64,000 nucleotides of DNA from Diplonema papillatum (GCA_030068145.1 JAPJBO010000748.1:48562-112561), one strand, 5' to 3'. Shown: positions 1-12,727, counted from the first letter of the stretch. Numbers and translations: made by a program. Notes: generated from the letters alone by a model not told the origin.

Positions 1-1506
1 ATCTTCTCGACTGCCGAATACGCGAAAGACAAGAAAAAGGAAGAAGAAAATGGCGACAGGCTGGAGCTGTGGGTGAGAATACGAACCGCGGGTCACACGG
101 GACGGATTCGGTTGCTGTGGAGTCGCTCAGCTCGAGAGAGAGCAGCGTCCGTGTCGAAACACGGATTCTGCCGGTCATGGCCCGACTCTAGCTCGGACAC
201 TGTTTGGGCGGAACGTGTCGCCTCAACACTCACCCCCGGTCGGAGGTGCCCAGTATGTATAAAGAAGCTAGCTCCACCTCTGGGGGCTTTGAAGAACCCC
301 ACAGGGGTGTGATGGCGGCGATGCACGGTGGTTGCTGTGCGGTTCGCTTGCAAGCAGCCGGACGGCGGATGTGGCCGATTCCGCCGCCGACGCGACCCGC
401 ACGAGAGTCCCAGTGTGTCCCGAAGGCGGAGGGGACGAGCAACGTCGCTAAACGCGACCCAAGGGTCGGCGGGGACCGATGTGTGACTGGCCTTCCAACC
501 TGGACGTAAACGCACGAGGGCCCCAGTACACAATTCCCGCGGCGCTATGCGTGGTTGTGGGACCGCTGCAGCTTTTTTGGCGGCAGTCCGTGTAACGAAG
601 TAACTACGACGAAGGCGTTGAAAAAAAAACAGAATAACGAAGGGGGGGGGGGTTGGCAGCGCTCTTGTTAAGGATCAGCCACTTTGGCCGGATGGCCGGA
701 TAAACCAGACCCCCCCCCCTCTACAGTGCAGTTGCCTTGGAGGCTGGGTGTCAAATTGGGGGGGCGGGGGGTCAGCCGGCTGATGGATGGATGGATGGTT
801 CTTAACAAGATGCCTGGGGGTTGGGGTTGCAAAGAAAAAGCAGGAAGAAGACCCGGAAACGAAACCCCCTCTTTCTGTGCAGGCCGGTTCGATACTCCTG
901 CCCGGAAAAGAAAGGGTCACTGCCTCGTCGCCCTGCTTTGGACAGACGAGGCCCGGTCGCGAAAGAAGAAAGCGAAGAAAAAAGACAAGAAAATAACGGG
1001 GTTGGAAAAGACGCTGAACCCCGTGCTTCGCTACGCCACGTCCGATGTGCGTCGTCGTGTTTCTCGCAACAGTGAACCCTGCCAACGTGACGAAGGCGGG
1101 GGGTATAAATATTCGTGATTAGGCAAGGCTCCATTTGCAGTCGGGTGTCATCTCTCCACCTGCAGCGACGTGCTCGGGTGGTCTGCGTCAGCGTGAAACG
1201 TGAAACGCAGTTGGCACAGTCGATTCTCAGCCACGTGACTTCTCGTAGTGAGCTTGCCACGACTGCCACGTCACAAGCGGGAAAGGGGGGGCGCACAAGC
1301 GAGCTACGCAGAAAGAGAGAAAAGGCATCTCTTGTCAAGCTTGCCTTTACAGTCCACCCGCGTAGTACACTTGGGGGTGAGTAGGCCGCCGAAGGTTGGA
1401 GAGGCTCCCTGGGAGGGACAGGGGCGGGGTTGTCACGCCCTAGCAGTCCCAGGGCCTCTCCCACCTATATGTGTTCTCGCTGTCATCGCTACCGCGCTGA
1501 CATTTC

Positions 1507-1507
<1 letters not shown>

Positions 1508-1541
<34 letters not shown>
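1508..1541. repeat. GA simple-sequence repeat
   Basis: Nearly pure GA dinucleotide run, interrupted by an AAA. A shorter GA run lies at about 8522-8541. Confidence 0.9.
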
Positions 1542-1542
<1 letters not shown>

Positions 1543-1622
1543 GTTTCGTCAGATTTCACGACAGCCAAAACAAAATTCCCCGGAGGCAGGTTCCTTCTAG
1601 TGTTCGCCGTGTGCGTGACCAC

Positions 1623-1761
1623 CCTGGCAGTGGTAGTCGCCGGCATCGCGGATCTTGAACATTCCGTATCGGTTGTGCGAGATACCCTCCAAGTTCGCCA
1701 CAACAACAGCCACGGAGAACCCAATGGCGAAGAGCCCAAGGTGGGTCTTCAGCTTCCGGAC
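1623..1761 (-). CDS. Possible orphan exon with a membrane segment
   Basis: An open stretch of about 46 codons on the minus strand is bounded by a good acceptor (pyrimidine-rich, CTTGCAG, just above 1761) and a possible GT donor below 1623. It encodes a hydrophobic segment (LGLFAIGFSVAVVVA) after a basic RKLKTH stretch, so a membrane helix is plausible. No partner exon was found and no family recognised. It could belong to a gene that continues past the left edge, or be chance. Confidence 0.22.
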
Positions 1762-2023
1762 CTGCAAGATTTGTGTTGTTGTGCACGTGTCGACGCAAGC
1801 GAGCAAATAAAGGAAGTGCCTTCTCTCCCTTCGGTTTCCATGTACCTCTGTGCAGCGTACATATGATTATCGAATTCGGCCAATGAATCAATCCCTGAGA
1901 CCGGTTTCTGCACGTCGCGTGGCCTTATAAATTTGTACGTTTCGGCCACTACCGAACTGCAAAACAGGGGGTATTTCCCCCAAAACACTCCTTGTTCCTT
2001 GCTCTCGGTTCACAACTTCTGCC

Positions 2024-2115
2024 AGCTAGGAAATACTCTAGGAGGCTCCGCCAGTTGCGAATTGAAAAAGGGGAAATGCGTGCCGTAGCCCACACTAAAC
2101 ACAGGCGAACTCGGT
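2024..2115. repeat. Short interspersed repeat, copy 1
   Basis: About 90 bp containing a 'GGAAATRCT..AGGAGGCT..GCCAGTTGCGA' core followed by 'GTAGCCCACAC.AAACACAGG'. Related copies are seen at about 44095-44190 (same orientation) and, inverted, at about 11930-12005 and 24320-24390. No coding content. It may be the end of a larger degraded element. Confidence 0.55.
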
Positions 2116-3228
2116 TGCACGCTTTCAGCCGAAGTGAGGTTGAGCAAATTATTTCTCGCAAAGCAAGGTGCTTCTTCAAAAAGAACAGGTGTGGTGTTTG
2201 CTTGTACGTGCCGAGCCTGCTGGTGTGAGTGAGCACGATCGTTGAAATAATACCTCTCAAACACGCTGCCAGCGTTCTCGAGTTTACAAGTGTTACTGAG
2301 AAACAGTCTCAGAAAAAGAAGTCCCATACCGGGTGGTTGAGCACCGGGTACCCGCCGACGAAGTGTCGGAACCTAGCCTTTTCCGGCATGTCCCACACTG
2401 AGGGGCACGATCCGTGGCTGCCATGGCCCATGGTCTTGAAGTTTTTGCTTTCCTTTTTTCTGCTCGGTTGAGGCTAAAATCGGGTAGATCAGAGCGGTGT
2501 CCCGCCCGCGCGAGTTCGGTATCTGGTGATGATACTATTTTGGCCCCGCTTCGTTCAAGAGATGAACCCGGTCAAGAGACTCAGCGCACGGGTAAGCCGT
2601 CCTTGGTGGTGTTTGGAACAGTTGGCCTGCCCAGTGTGTGGATTGGGCGTTCTTGTCACGTTTCTGCTGCTGGTTCAAAGAGCTGCGGAACTTACCACTG
2701 GTGGAATGGTGAAACAGACATTGTGACAACACCGAAGTTGGCCGATACGCAACTAGCTGGTTGGCATTCGTGGCATTGAGGCTGGATTGTACGAGCCTAC
2801 AGGGGGCACAGCAACGCCAGAAAAGACAACACTGTTGAGGGGAAACGCGTCTTAGGCACGCACAGACATTCTCTTGTAAAAGAGGGGTTCTGGTATGCTT
2901 TTGTAGGAGCGAGAGACCCGTATGGGCGGCAAAAATAGTGTTCAGATGCGCAGGCACACACGATCCATTTGCCTTCCTCCAGCTTCGTTTTCTCGTTTAT
3001 CCGCTCGTTTTCGATCCGTTCGAACCAAATGGGGATGTGTGCATCCGAAGCAGGGTTGTTGAAACGTTGCCACACTGAGAGACGACAACGACTTGTAATC
3101 GTTGGCTGGCAGAATATCTAGCGTTATGTAGAATATCTCTCAGAACTCGGTTCAGTAATTTTCGAAACTTCGTCGAAGTCTCATCTCTCATGCTAGCATG
3201 GATGTGTCACAAAGTTCATGGTCATTAC

Positions 3229-3311
3229 CGCGTCATTGCCGGCTCTGACGGCGCGAACGAGCTCAGGTGCCAGGTCGCGGAAACCCCGTAGTCCAAACGC
3301 AGCACGAGACC
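3229..3311 (-). CDS. CLU-like protein, second exon
   Basis: The first exon of the CLU-like gene is followed by a stop codon at about 3331-3333, but the same frame reopens just beyond it with protein-like sequence (RAAFGLRGFRDLAPELVRAV). A 51-nt intron (3312-3362), with donor C|GTGCGT and acceptor GGCAAG|GG, removes the stop and keeps frame (27 codons plus 2 nt). The exon ends at a GTAATG donor. The join is by splice signals and phase only. Further downstream exons are not resolved. Confidence 0.45.
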
Positions 3312-3362
3312 CTTGCCTCGGAATCGAAGACTAAATCGGTCCGTTGTGGACCAGAAACGCAC

Positions 3363-6300
3363 GGTGCTTCAGCTGGCAGCCGTGCACGAGGCTCGCCACG
3401 TCGTCGCGGGAAGGCACAGCGACGTCGCAGAGCTCGACTACCTTGCGGGGCCCGAGCGCTTGGGCCACGGTCTTGCAAGCAACCCGCACGGTTCTGACGC
3501 CGTGTGTCGTAGCAGCTGTGGCATGACAGGCAGCCGACGGCGGGGAGAGGTACTTGATGACAGGCAACAGTGCAGCGCAGGACGAGAGAGGCTGTGCCGG
3601 GCTGCGGAGCAGGTCGAGCAAGGTACGAGGGGGAAATACAGCGCCCGTGAGGCGCGAGGCCCTGTGAAAGAGGGGCAGCTTCGGGATCAGCGCGAAGTGA
3701 ATGTCGTTCACGTTGAACCGGGCAGCCACTGCGGGCGATATCTCATCAATCCAGAAGCTCTTGGATGCGGCAGACTTCCGCACCAAGAGGTCGAAGCAAC
3801 TAGCGGCAGTGTCGCGCATGGTGCTGTCGAGACTCTCGGTGCTGGCGTTGGCATTGGTCCTCCGGTGCTTGCGTAGCCTCTGTTTCCATTGGCTCAACAC
3901 AACAGAGCGAAACCCGCGGGCAGCTATTTCGACAGCAAGGCACTGATGCACCGGACTTCCTGCTTTGCTCCTCGGCGCGCCGCGATAGATGCTGCCGAGG
4001 TGGTGCACGTTCAGCCCCGCGGCGTGCAAGCGTCGGACCAGGAAGTCCTGCAAGCGGTTCCAATCCCCGGAGTTCAGCTCGCGCAGGTGCGAGAACCAGG
4101 CCGCGTCCGGCAGACTGTACCACGCCGCCGCGAACCGTGCGACCCGCCCGCTGAGCTCGCCGCGCAGCAACTCGACGGCCACGGCTTGCCCTTCGGGCCC
4201 GCCCCCGCCGCCCTGCTGTTCGAACCCGGGCAAGGGTCCCGTTCTCGCCCGCGTCCCGCTTTCACGCCTTGGGCCATCCCGCAGCGCCGCGGCAGCTCCG
4301 TCCGGTGCGCAGAGCAACACGAAGTCGGCTCTGTCCAAAGGCAGCCCCCGGGGAAGCCGCGCGAGAAGCTCGGCCCGCAAAACGGCCCCCTTAGCTCCCG
4401 TGGCGAACCCGAGCAGAGGTTCGACGGCGGGGAGGAACCCGAAGCTGCGGTTTTCACTCTCGCCCGCCGCGGGCGACTGGCCGGGGCGAGCCCGCGAATG
4501 ATGCCTTCGCTCGGCCGCCAGCGCCGCGGCGGCGTCGGGCTCCAAGGCGTGCTCGGTCCCGCGGCGCCACTCCGCCGCGGATCTTCTGCAATTCTGCAGC
4601 AACGGGGCGTCGAAAACAAACCGCCCGGGAGATAACACCGCCACTGGGAGGTCCCCGGCTGTGAGGTGGGGCAGGTGGAGCGCGTTCGCCAGACGACCTA
4701 CTTCCCCTGCGATGAACCGAGAATACGGTGGCTTCCTGGCTCCGGTACGGCCCCGCGAGCTCTTCGACCGTGCGGACGGAGCTATCGAACTCTTCTTCGT
4801 ACTGACCCGGATGAGGCGTCCTTCCAGAACACCAGCGGAGCTTGCCAGGCTGTGGCGTATGAGAATGTCCTTGACTGGGAGCGAACGATTCGCTTCGGAC
4901 GTCACGGTTTGCCGAGACGGGGTACGTGCAAAACGATACAAGCTACTCGGAGCGGGCATGAGGCCAGACGGCGGTTTCCTTGGCCGACTCTCCGGTAGAT
5001 CGGGGGAATGGTTCGTACAAACCAGGACCCGTACGCCTATCCACGTGACGAGCATCGCTGGCTGGCTGCTTATCAAAGATGGAGGCTCGAGGCGTGCTGC
5101 CGTGTCAGCGGCAGCCTGCAACGTCTTGAGGACAACGTCCAATGACTTCCAGCATTTCCCGCCGACAGCCCCGTGGTCCATCACAAACAACAGGTTGTCT
5201 TCTCGGAAGTGGTACAGAGTGTGTTCACCCGTCCCACCGACTGTGTTCGATGGTTCGGATACGCGGTGTGCCTCAACGGAAGGATCTTGCAACACGACCA
5301 AGTACAAGCGCTCCATGACGGAAGCTGCGAAAATTTGGTACATCTGCACAACTGGCGGGACTACGTCTTCAACCACCGGAAGCGTTTTCTTCTCTTGGAT
5401 GTTTCTCGAGTCGAAAGAAGCCGTGGAGGCCGCTCCCTCGCTCTGCCCTGCAGGCTCGTGGATCCACTCGGGTGGCGTGGGATCCGTTGGGTCTATCCAC
5501 TTCGTCACTTGAAACGCGGAGAAGAAGAACGCTGTCCAGTCAAAATCAGGACGTTCGCCCCCGGGTGCCACGGATGCCGCTCGAGACGTACAGGCAACGC
5601 CGGCGGGGTTCGGTCCCCCATCCCGCCCCGGGTGCGCTAAGAAAGTCGTCGTCGGCGCATCAGGCAAATCGCCGAGCTTTGGTACGGCCGGCTCCGCCGA
5701 CGGCAGCAGACGCGCCGCCGGCGCCGGCGTCTCCGCGAACGGGCACTGCAAATGGGCCGATTCGGCGCCGGGGCCTGGCTTCAAGAGGAGCCCGCACCTC
5801 GACGCGGGTCGCCACTCCGGCGGCGCGGGGGGCGGGGCCCCCCGGCCCTTCGCCGTCCGCGCGGCGGCAGCGGCGATCGGGCTCGCGAAGTAGTGCGCGA
5901 AGCGGGCGAGGTGCGGCAGCACGCCGCGCGGGCGCCGGCCCCCGGGGCCCGCGGCGGGGAGCCGAGCGTGTGACGCTTTGGACACCAGGCTCAGCGCCGA
6001 AGCCGTGGCCGCGGCCGCGTCGTCGCTGGCGGGCCGCAGCGCGAGGACGGCGGACAGCACCCGGGCGAGTAGGCACCGGACCTCGGCCCCGTGCCTTCGG
6101 GTGTAGCTGTCCAGCCCCTCCACGCAGGAAGCGGCGCCCGAGGCCCGCCTGCCCAACGACAACGACGACGGAAACAGCATCTCGCACACGAGATCGGGGA
6201 GGAATGCGGCATGCCCGGGTGGCGTGCTCAGCACAGCAACACCCGTGTCGGGCTCCGCCACGGGGCCGAGACCCCCGTCCGCGGTGACGGTGATCCGCTC

Positions 6301-6903
6301 CAGCGGCACGCCGACGCCCGCACGCAGCGCAGCATCCGAGGGTGATTGGGTTGCTCCGCCGCTCGCTTTGCTGGGGCGGTCCTCTTTTTCGCCGGAGGGC
6401 GGCTTCCCTGTACCGAGGCCCCCGTGCCTTCCCCAGGCACGCTCCCCCCCAGTCGGCGGGCGAGTGACACCCTCGCTTGCGACCGCCGGACAGTTCCGGT
6501 AGTCCCAAGAAAGCCGCGCCGCCGCCCGTTTCCGGCGGGTGCTGGCCCGCAGCGCCTGCGCCGTGACTTCCGCCCGCATGGCGCGTGCGATGTCGGCGGG
6601 GCCGGGTTGCTTGCGCGCCCAGGCCTTTGTCCCCAGCGCCCCCACCAACGCGTCCCGTAGCACCGCCGTCACCGCGCCGGCGTGTATCGTGAGGTACGCC
6701 GCTCGCAGTGTTACCTCCAGGCTCCCCTGGTCCGCCCCCCCAGCCCCATCCCCGGCTGACAGCAGCCCGCCGACGACACTGGGCAGCGCGAGGCGCCAGA
6801 AGCACGGCTCGGCGCCGGCCGCGAACAGCGCGAAAAGCTGCGCGTCCGCGGCGGGCGGCTCCTGGCTCCCGTCCCCCGCCGCAACGGACGCCGAAGAGCC
6901 CAT
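3363..6903 (-). CDS. CLU/TIF31-like large protein, first long exon
   Basis: A roughly 1,180-codon open exon of high GC. The first ATG is at 6903 and gives an MGSSAS start, which fits an N-myristoylation consensus. Features resembling the central region of CLU/TIF31-type proteins (cytosolic factors linked to mitochondrial distribution and translation): a membrane-free 'WIGVRVL' segment, then 'LHLPHLTAGDLPVAVLSPGRFVFD' (like the LNL..H..P..DGR+.+LD block), then 'LHAAGLNVHHLGSI' (like the L...GIN.RHLG motif), followed by 'LAVEIAARGFRSVV' (like EM.ARTLKN). Pro/Ala-rich linkers separate these blocks. A likely unspliced intron starts near 5030 (CTG|GTTTGT), so the true protein is probably shorter. 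The family call rests on motif resemblance; the N-terminal half is unassigned. Confidence 0.5.
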
Positions 6904-8675
6904 TCTCTTCACGCACACACCCCCCCACGCCGTCGAAATTCCCGGAGAGCAAAGCCCAAATATTCGGTGGGAAAATGGGCGGGGAAAAAGACCCTACCCC
7001 CGCACGCGGACGCGCCCCTTTACTGGCCTGCAGCGCCTGCCCTAGGTCACCCCGGCGCCGTTCTCCGCATTTTCGTGGGGATTCCCTCCCTCTTTTCCCT
7101 CCTCCCCTGTGCAGGTGCGTTTGAATTGGGTCCACCGCTTCGCAGCTACCGACCGTGTTTGGCCGAAAGAAGCGGGTGAAAACGTCGGCGGTTCTGCATC
7201 TGGAGTGGACACGCAAGCGGGGCAAAAGGTTAGGACTCGGGTTCCAACGCACGAGCGAGGGACTGGTCGTGTTACCCCCAGTTTTGCTTTCCACCGCGTG
7301 TCAACGTTATTCAACGGATCACTACCTCCGATCTCTGCATCCAGTCTTAAACTTATAGAGTTCCATTCAGCGATCCTTCCGAGCAAGGATTTTCGTGGCA
7401 AGTCAGGGGCTTCCCACCAAGTCCAAGATTCCCGGTGCGCACCAGTCACCGGCGACGGAACGTTCTGATGGCTCGGAAGTCTTCATCTGCCAGCCTATTC
7501 AAAGTCACTTGGCGCAGGTTTCGAACCGAAAGAAAGGAGAGGGCGAAGAATCCCACGCGGCATTTTCGAAGAAAACGGTAGGCACGAGACAGAGGCCGAC
7601 ACCGGTAGCCGTCCAAGTGCTGGCCGGCTACTCCAAAAAACGCTCTATAGGTTGCTTGCGGTGTTCGTTCTCGAGAAAGAAGGCACGAATCTTAGATATA
7701 CTCGGAGGTACCACCGGTACTCATTTCGAAGGAGGGTAGAGGGGAGGATGCACGGACGCGGTTAGGCTGGTATGAGCTCAGCACGATGTCGTATTTGCGC
7801 CGTGGTTCAGTCGTTTAAGCCACTGTGTCTGCAAACAGGACAGCTATGTGAGTCTGGTGTTTCGCGCGGCTGTGTGTACCTCGCCCAGCCAGGTCTCCTC
7901 AGAGCACAGAAAAATCCACCTGAGCAGCAAATTCCAACACCTAGCGGGGTGATCTTAGTTTAAAGGCAGAACGGGGATGGCGTTGCAACAATAATTGCAA
8001 AGGTTATTGCTTGTGCGACAATGGCGGAACCACCTGCGTTGGCAAGTTTCATGCAGTACGCTGCCAACTACTAGTTCTTAGTGCCAGAAATTCATTAGGG
8101 TCGCATTGTGGAAAGCGCGCGCCCTGCAATAAACCCAGACGTTACTTTGTTTCTAGTGGCTACCCATGTCCTCCTATGCAAGTCGCAACTGGTGGCTACC
8201 TCGAGTATTTTCCTTCCCCCGGATTCTAAAAAGGAATTATAAGAAAAGAAAGAAAGAGGCGTGGTTCGTTGGTGACGCCTGTCTCTTTTGTTGGCAAGCA
8301 TTAGGGCGTATGTGACACGCCGTTGGCAGTGACAGTTTCTTTGATTTTCTAGCTCAAGCGCTGCTTGGCTCGTGTGGCGAAACGGAGACCGATAAAAAAC
8401 AACTTCAAAATGCTTCTAATGCGGCACTATTCCTGCTGAGGTCCAGGTTAAATGTGTTTATTTTTCCCGAGCGCATGTCATCTTCGCTGCGGTTGGGCGC
8501 GCGTCAAACAGAGAAGGGGAAGAGAGAGAGAGAGAGAGACGAGTTAGAGTGCAGGGACCATCTCTCCGGGGAGTTTCCGGTCTCCTCACTTTCAGAGAGA
8601 GAAGGTATAAGCTCGCTTCCAGTGCGGCTGGGTCTCTGCTTTTCTTCGAGGGAGAACCGGGCAGGTTTTCTCCAT

Positions 8676-8727
8676 TATTTCTCTGGTGGTGCTTCGCGTG
8701 CTATTTCTCTGGTGGTGCTTCGCGTGC
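8676..8727. repeat. 26-bp tandem duplication
   Basis: Two adjacent copies of a unit containing TTTCTCTGGTGGTGCTTCGC. Apparently a recent local duplication. Confidence 0.85.
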
Positions 8728-9783
8728 ACCGCGGACGGGCAGACTGAAAGGTGAATGACTGGCGAGACGGGGCTGCTGCTCACGGTATCGTCGGGAAAGA
8801 TGACGCGCATTCCCGCATGATCGGGGGGGGCAGGATCCGAACCCTCGGGACCAACTTGCGTGCTCCCCCTTCGGTTTCTCCTTACGTACTTATTAGAGTG
8901 CAAGTTTGGGGATCCGGTGGGTTTAAAGTCTCCGGGCAGCCGTTGTCCGGAAACGTTCCTAAGGTATCGTATGCCTGTATGCGTATCGTATCTGCGGTAG
9001 TGTACTTGTGTGTCTTTGTTGCATATTGCCGACTGCTCGACTCATTTACGGCGGTTATGTGTTAGAAGGAAAGTGTGAGGAGACCTTTGAACGAAGACCC
9101 GCAGGGCCAATACCAGAGGGTAGAGGGAGTTCGGGCGGTTCGGATCAGACTCCTCACACATTGGACGTGGCTGCATACGATCGTATGCGACAAAAATAAA
9201 TATGACATTGGCTTGCGCACCACGCAGGACGCTGCCTAAACGGAGCTTTTCTCTGGTGGCTCGAATCCAGCGCCGTGTATCGCCACGGCCGGAGGCACCT
9301 GAGCTGGACGCAGAGACGATAAGAAGTTATCTTCTTTTGACGAGAAAGCTTGAATGGTCAAATATTCAAAACAGGGGGGGAAGGAAGAAAGGGTGGCGAT
9401 TCGCTGGGGTCTATCGCAGAAAGCCGCCGAGCGAACAAACATAAAACCTTATTACACAGACGTGGCCCTGTACAACGCGTGTTTACTTGCGTGGTGTTGG
9501 TATTATTTGCGGGGGGGCAGCGGGAGAACGGAAAGGAGAATAAAACGAAACGGGTTGCTCCAGCCCAGCCGCATCTGGAGAAGTAGCTCTTTTTGGTGCG
9601 CGACGTAGTGGCCAACTGGAAAGACGGGAAGACGGGTGATTTTCGCTTTTTCTCACGAAAGAGGGGAACGAAAGAGGGGGTTCGGTTTCCGACTCCCGCA
9701 ATCGTGAGCAGCTCAAACGCAAGAGGTCTATTCCAGTAGACCCTGCAGAATTTGCACGCTTCCGATGTACAAAAACGAATTTA

Positions 9784-10131
9784 AAATGGTACCCCCGAAT
9801 CCCCGTATTGCGTAGTTTCTGCGTAGTTCGCGCGTAGTTCGTGCGAGGTGTGTGAAACGGCTACATTTTATAAAGTGTACTGGAGTATTTCGCCACAGTG
9901 GCAAGTTATACAAGCCCTGTCAGGACCGTTTAGACATTCAGTTAGCCACCAGCTGCTATATGGAGTCTACAAATGTAGCCTTAACCCGTAATGCGGAGTT
10001 CCTGCATAGTTTGTACGTATAAGTCGATCTTTGAGTGCGTGAGCCCCTCCGAAGAAAGTCCATCACACTTGCGTAGTGTACGGAGTTCTTGCGTACTTCG
10101 TTACTTCAGTATTCGGGGGTACCACTTTAGC
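9784..10131. mobile_element. Short inverted-repeat element (MITE-like)
   Basis: About 350 bp bounded by matching inverted ends, AAAATGGTACCCCCGAAT on the left and ATTCGGGGGTACCACTTT on the right. The interior has no long open frame and repeats a GCGTAGTTCG motif near the left end and a diverged version near the right end. A non-autonomous DNA transposon is likely. Target duplications were not clear. Confidence 0.55.
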
Positions 10132-11218
10132 TGCAGAAAGTTCATGACTGAAACCTTGGTTAGGCCCCACGCGTACAATTTGCAGGGACTTGCACCTGCG
10201 TACGCTCCTCACCGCCAAGGACAGAAGGATGCAACCATCGATCGCCGCGGCGCAGGTTCGAGCACGCATAGCAGGCAGGCACCGACAGCGACCCGCGGCC
10301 GATGGTTTCCACTGATATCTTGTTTTTAAGCAAACCCGTGATACATCACGAGCAAGCTACAGCTGGGCGGGGCAGCTGCAGTCGGGGTTCAAGAGTTATC
10401 CGGAGATTTCGCTGGTAGCGACGTAGCGCACTTTATAGTGACCGAGCACATAAAAAGCGAACTTTCACTCTCGCAAAAAGTAGAATAGTCCTGCGCCAGT
10501 TTTCTTTGAGGCGCCGAGACAAAATTTGTGAAATAGGCGCGACGCGAGATGGGGTTCTTTACATTTTTCGGGGGTTTCCTTGTTTGGAACAGCAGCTGGA
10601 TCCGGCGCAAATGCACCCGGGAAAGCCTGCTAGAGCTAAAGCTACGGGCCAGGTGGCCACCAGTTCTTCAAACCCGCGCAAGCGTGGCGTGCCTTGGGGC
10701 GTGGCGCTTGCGCTGAATGGGAGACGCGGTGGGCCGGCCGCGGCTTGACGACCATCCCTGTCGACCTGAATCTAGAACGGTGGTATTTTCTTCTGTCTGG
10801 TCGCTGCTCTTAGCAGACAGGGATACCTGCCGATGAGCCAGCATTCCCAAACTGAGCGACTGGTGCTAGCAAGGAGTTAACCAACATGGCTCGTCGAGGA
10901 AATACGGGACTCTCACCCTCTGTGGATACCCCATTTCCAGCAGACTTACCTCGACGCCAGTTGTGTCCCCAAGCAGCTTGCGCCACATTCCGGATATCCG
11001 TAGAACACCGGTTCAGGCTTGGGCTCGCTGAGAGGCTGGCTGTATTCGGAAACAACCGACTGGAAGACGGATTCGCAGAGTGAAAGTTCGCCCGAACTCC
11101 GGGGTTTCAGAGCCTCGGGGTGGCTTCGGCAAGTTGGGAGTTTGTTCGCAACGCGTTGAAAAAGGTGGCAGGTAGATGCAGTACGCGCAAGTGCATCTGC
11201 CCGGGATTGCTCCCACTG

Positions 11219-11395
11219 GTTTCCTTGCGGTGAGAAGCTCCCGAAGATAATCCTGCGAAAAGAAAATGTTATGGTTGTGCACTGGTCGGCTCAATGACCC
11301 GCTCAGCCACGAACAACGTAGTGGTCCACCAAACAAAATTAGGATGGTTTACCTGCCAGTCCAGCTCCGAAGACACTGGTTGTGAGAGGGGCTGA
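11219..11395. repeat. ~170-bp dispersed repeat, copy 1
   Basis: Aligns by eye with 12728-12895. Both begin with GCGGTGAGAAGCTCC, share an ACGAACAACGT stretch in the middle, and end with CCAGTCCAGCTCCGAAGACA followed by CTGGTTGTG. Same orientation, diverged. Non-coding. Confidence 0.6.
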
Positions 11396-12393
11396 ATATG
11401 TCGTGTGGTACTCATTCGCATGCAAATGACGTCCCACAAACGCAACGAGGTTGGATAAATCAAAAAGAAAATGAATTGAAATCGCATAGGCATTGTTGAA
11501 CGGCATATATTTCGCCCTATCGCTGATAGTGAGATGGCAAGCCAAGTGCTGAACATAGCTGCGATGGGTGAAACGGACGACAGAGTGCCGTGGTGAAAAG
11601 GCAGGCATCTGATGCTCCGCGTTCTTGTTGGCGCTGGCGCCTGCTGCCTGGATCGTCATAGGTAACGTCGGGTGCCACGAGGCGGGTACTAGAGGTTGTT
11701 GGTGGATTGAATTGCATCCCGACTTGGTCGGGACGTGCGATCAAGTCGTTTGAAGCGATGCCCTCCGCGTTCATCTCAAAGAAATACTCCAGAGGCTGCC
11801 TTGTGCATATTTCGACGGAGGCTGCAGGGGGAGCAACAATACAACTACGAAGCGGGTCTTTTTTTAGGGTGATAGATCTTGTCGAACACTTACCCCGCCA
11901 CTAAACCCAGATTTGCCTGAGTTTCGGCTGGGTTGCAGCACGTTTCCTTTGACATTCACATTTTGCAACTGGCAGCCTCCTCAAGCATTTCCCACAAAGC
12001 ATGTGCTTACTGAAGCATAGGTGATGCCTCTTGCGCTGCTCCCTTGAGGTTCCTGGCGCATGCCAAAGCGCCGCCGCCCCGGGTTAAGGGGTTGCGGCAT
12101 CAGGCGTGGGCCAGGGCCAGGGAGGCTGTTCGACTTCGCAGTGTGTCTCGGGTCGCTCCATCAGAGGTGCTCTGTGTCCGGAGCAGCTGCGAAGCAGCGA
12201 TCTCAGCACAAACCCGGGAAACACTGCTTCGCGCCCACGTCGCTCTCCGTGCTTTCGTGGAGTGCGGGTTCAGCATAGTGTGGGTTTGATCAAAGTAACA
12301 TCAAGACAGCCTTCCAAAGACCAGCCGCAGTCAACGCCGCGTGGAGTAGGGGGCTGCGATTCCGACCGCCCCGCAAGGCGTGGCAGCAGAGGA

Positions 12394-12615
12394 TCACGTG
12401 AAAGCGAAACTTCCCCCGAGTGTTGAAGCATTGAGCGGGTGCGGCGTGGTGCCGCTGCGGGTGCCGTAGCGCATCTGCTTTCGGCGCTGGCCGTCGATGT
12501 TCTTCGAGGCTGCGTTCACGGATTGCGACACTTCTCGGACGACGCGATGCAGCTCTCCAAGGTGCGTTTTGACATCCTGGATGTCCTTGTTGTTGACGGT
12601 CAGCCCTTCTGACAT
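12394..12615 (-). CDS. IP3 receptor-like channel, last exon (C-terminal coiled coil)
   Basis: The exon follows a clear acceptor (CTCACAG just above 12615) and runs to a stop at 12394. It encodes about 73 residues beginning MSEGLTVNNKDIQDVKTHL, with heptad-like spacing of hydrophobics up to the RRKQMR stretch and then a short polar tail. IP3 receptors end in a coiled coil after the conserved cytosolic helix-linker region, so content and position both fit. The phase (0) matches the donor of the preceding exon at 13503. Confidence 0.6.
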   Translation of the reverse strand: MSEGLTVNNKDIQDVKTHLGELHRVVREVSQSVNAASKNIDGQRRKQMRYGTRSGTTPHPLNASTLGGSFAFT

Positions 12616-12727
12616 CTGTGAGGATGGTTGCGGGATCCATACGCGAGTTTTAGGTTAGGTACCTGGTTGTGACCCTCCCGCGGGTATCCGCACGCGACCT
12701 TCCAACTAAATACACACTGCTGACTTC

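Larger units (their letters stand above)
1..3228. other. Region without a firm gene
   Basis: No open frame here has recognisable domains. Contents seen: poly-C/G tracts near 650-770, a GA-rich simple repeat at about 1508-1541, one possible orphan exon at 1623-1761, and a short interspersed repeat at about 2024-2115 that reappears elsewhere in the window. Further 3' exons of the CLU-like gene could lie here because that gene runs leftward. An open stretch at about 3123-3191 (minus) is one candidate, but its phase does not join cleanly to the preceding exon. Confidence 0.5.
6904..12393. other. Intergenic region
   Basis: This 5.5-kb stretch lies between the 5' end of the CLU-like gene and the 3' end of the IP3-receptor gene, both on the minus strand. 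I found no open frame with recognisable protein features. It holds an inverted-repeat element (9784-10131), a 26-bp tandem duplication (8676-8727), one copy of a ~170-bp dispersed repeat (11219-11395) and one copy of the short interspersed repeat (11930-12005, inverted). The promoter of the CLU-like gene should lie just above 6903, but no defined motif was seen. Confidence 0.5.

Noticed and set aside
5660-7294. 544-codon minus-strand ORF overlapping the CLU-like gene
   Set aside because: An off-frame shadow of very GC-rich sequence, rich in Arg, Gly and Ala, with no motifs. The CLU-like frame has recognisable blocks.
8815-8850. Possible tRNA 3' half on the minus strand (GGTTCGGATCC)
   Set aside because: The flanking stem does not pair and no 5' half is present.
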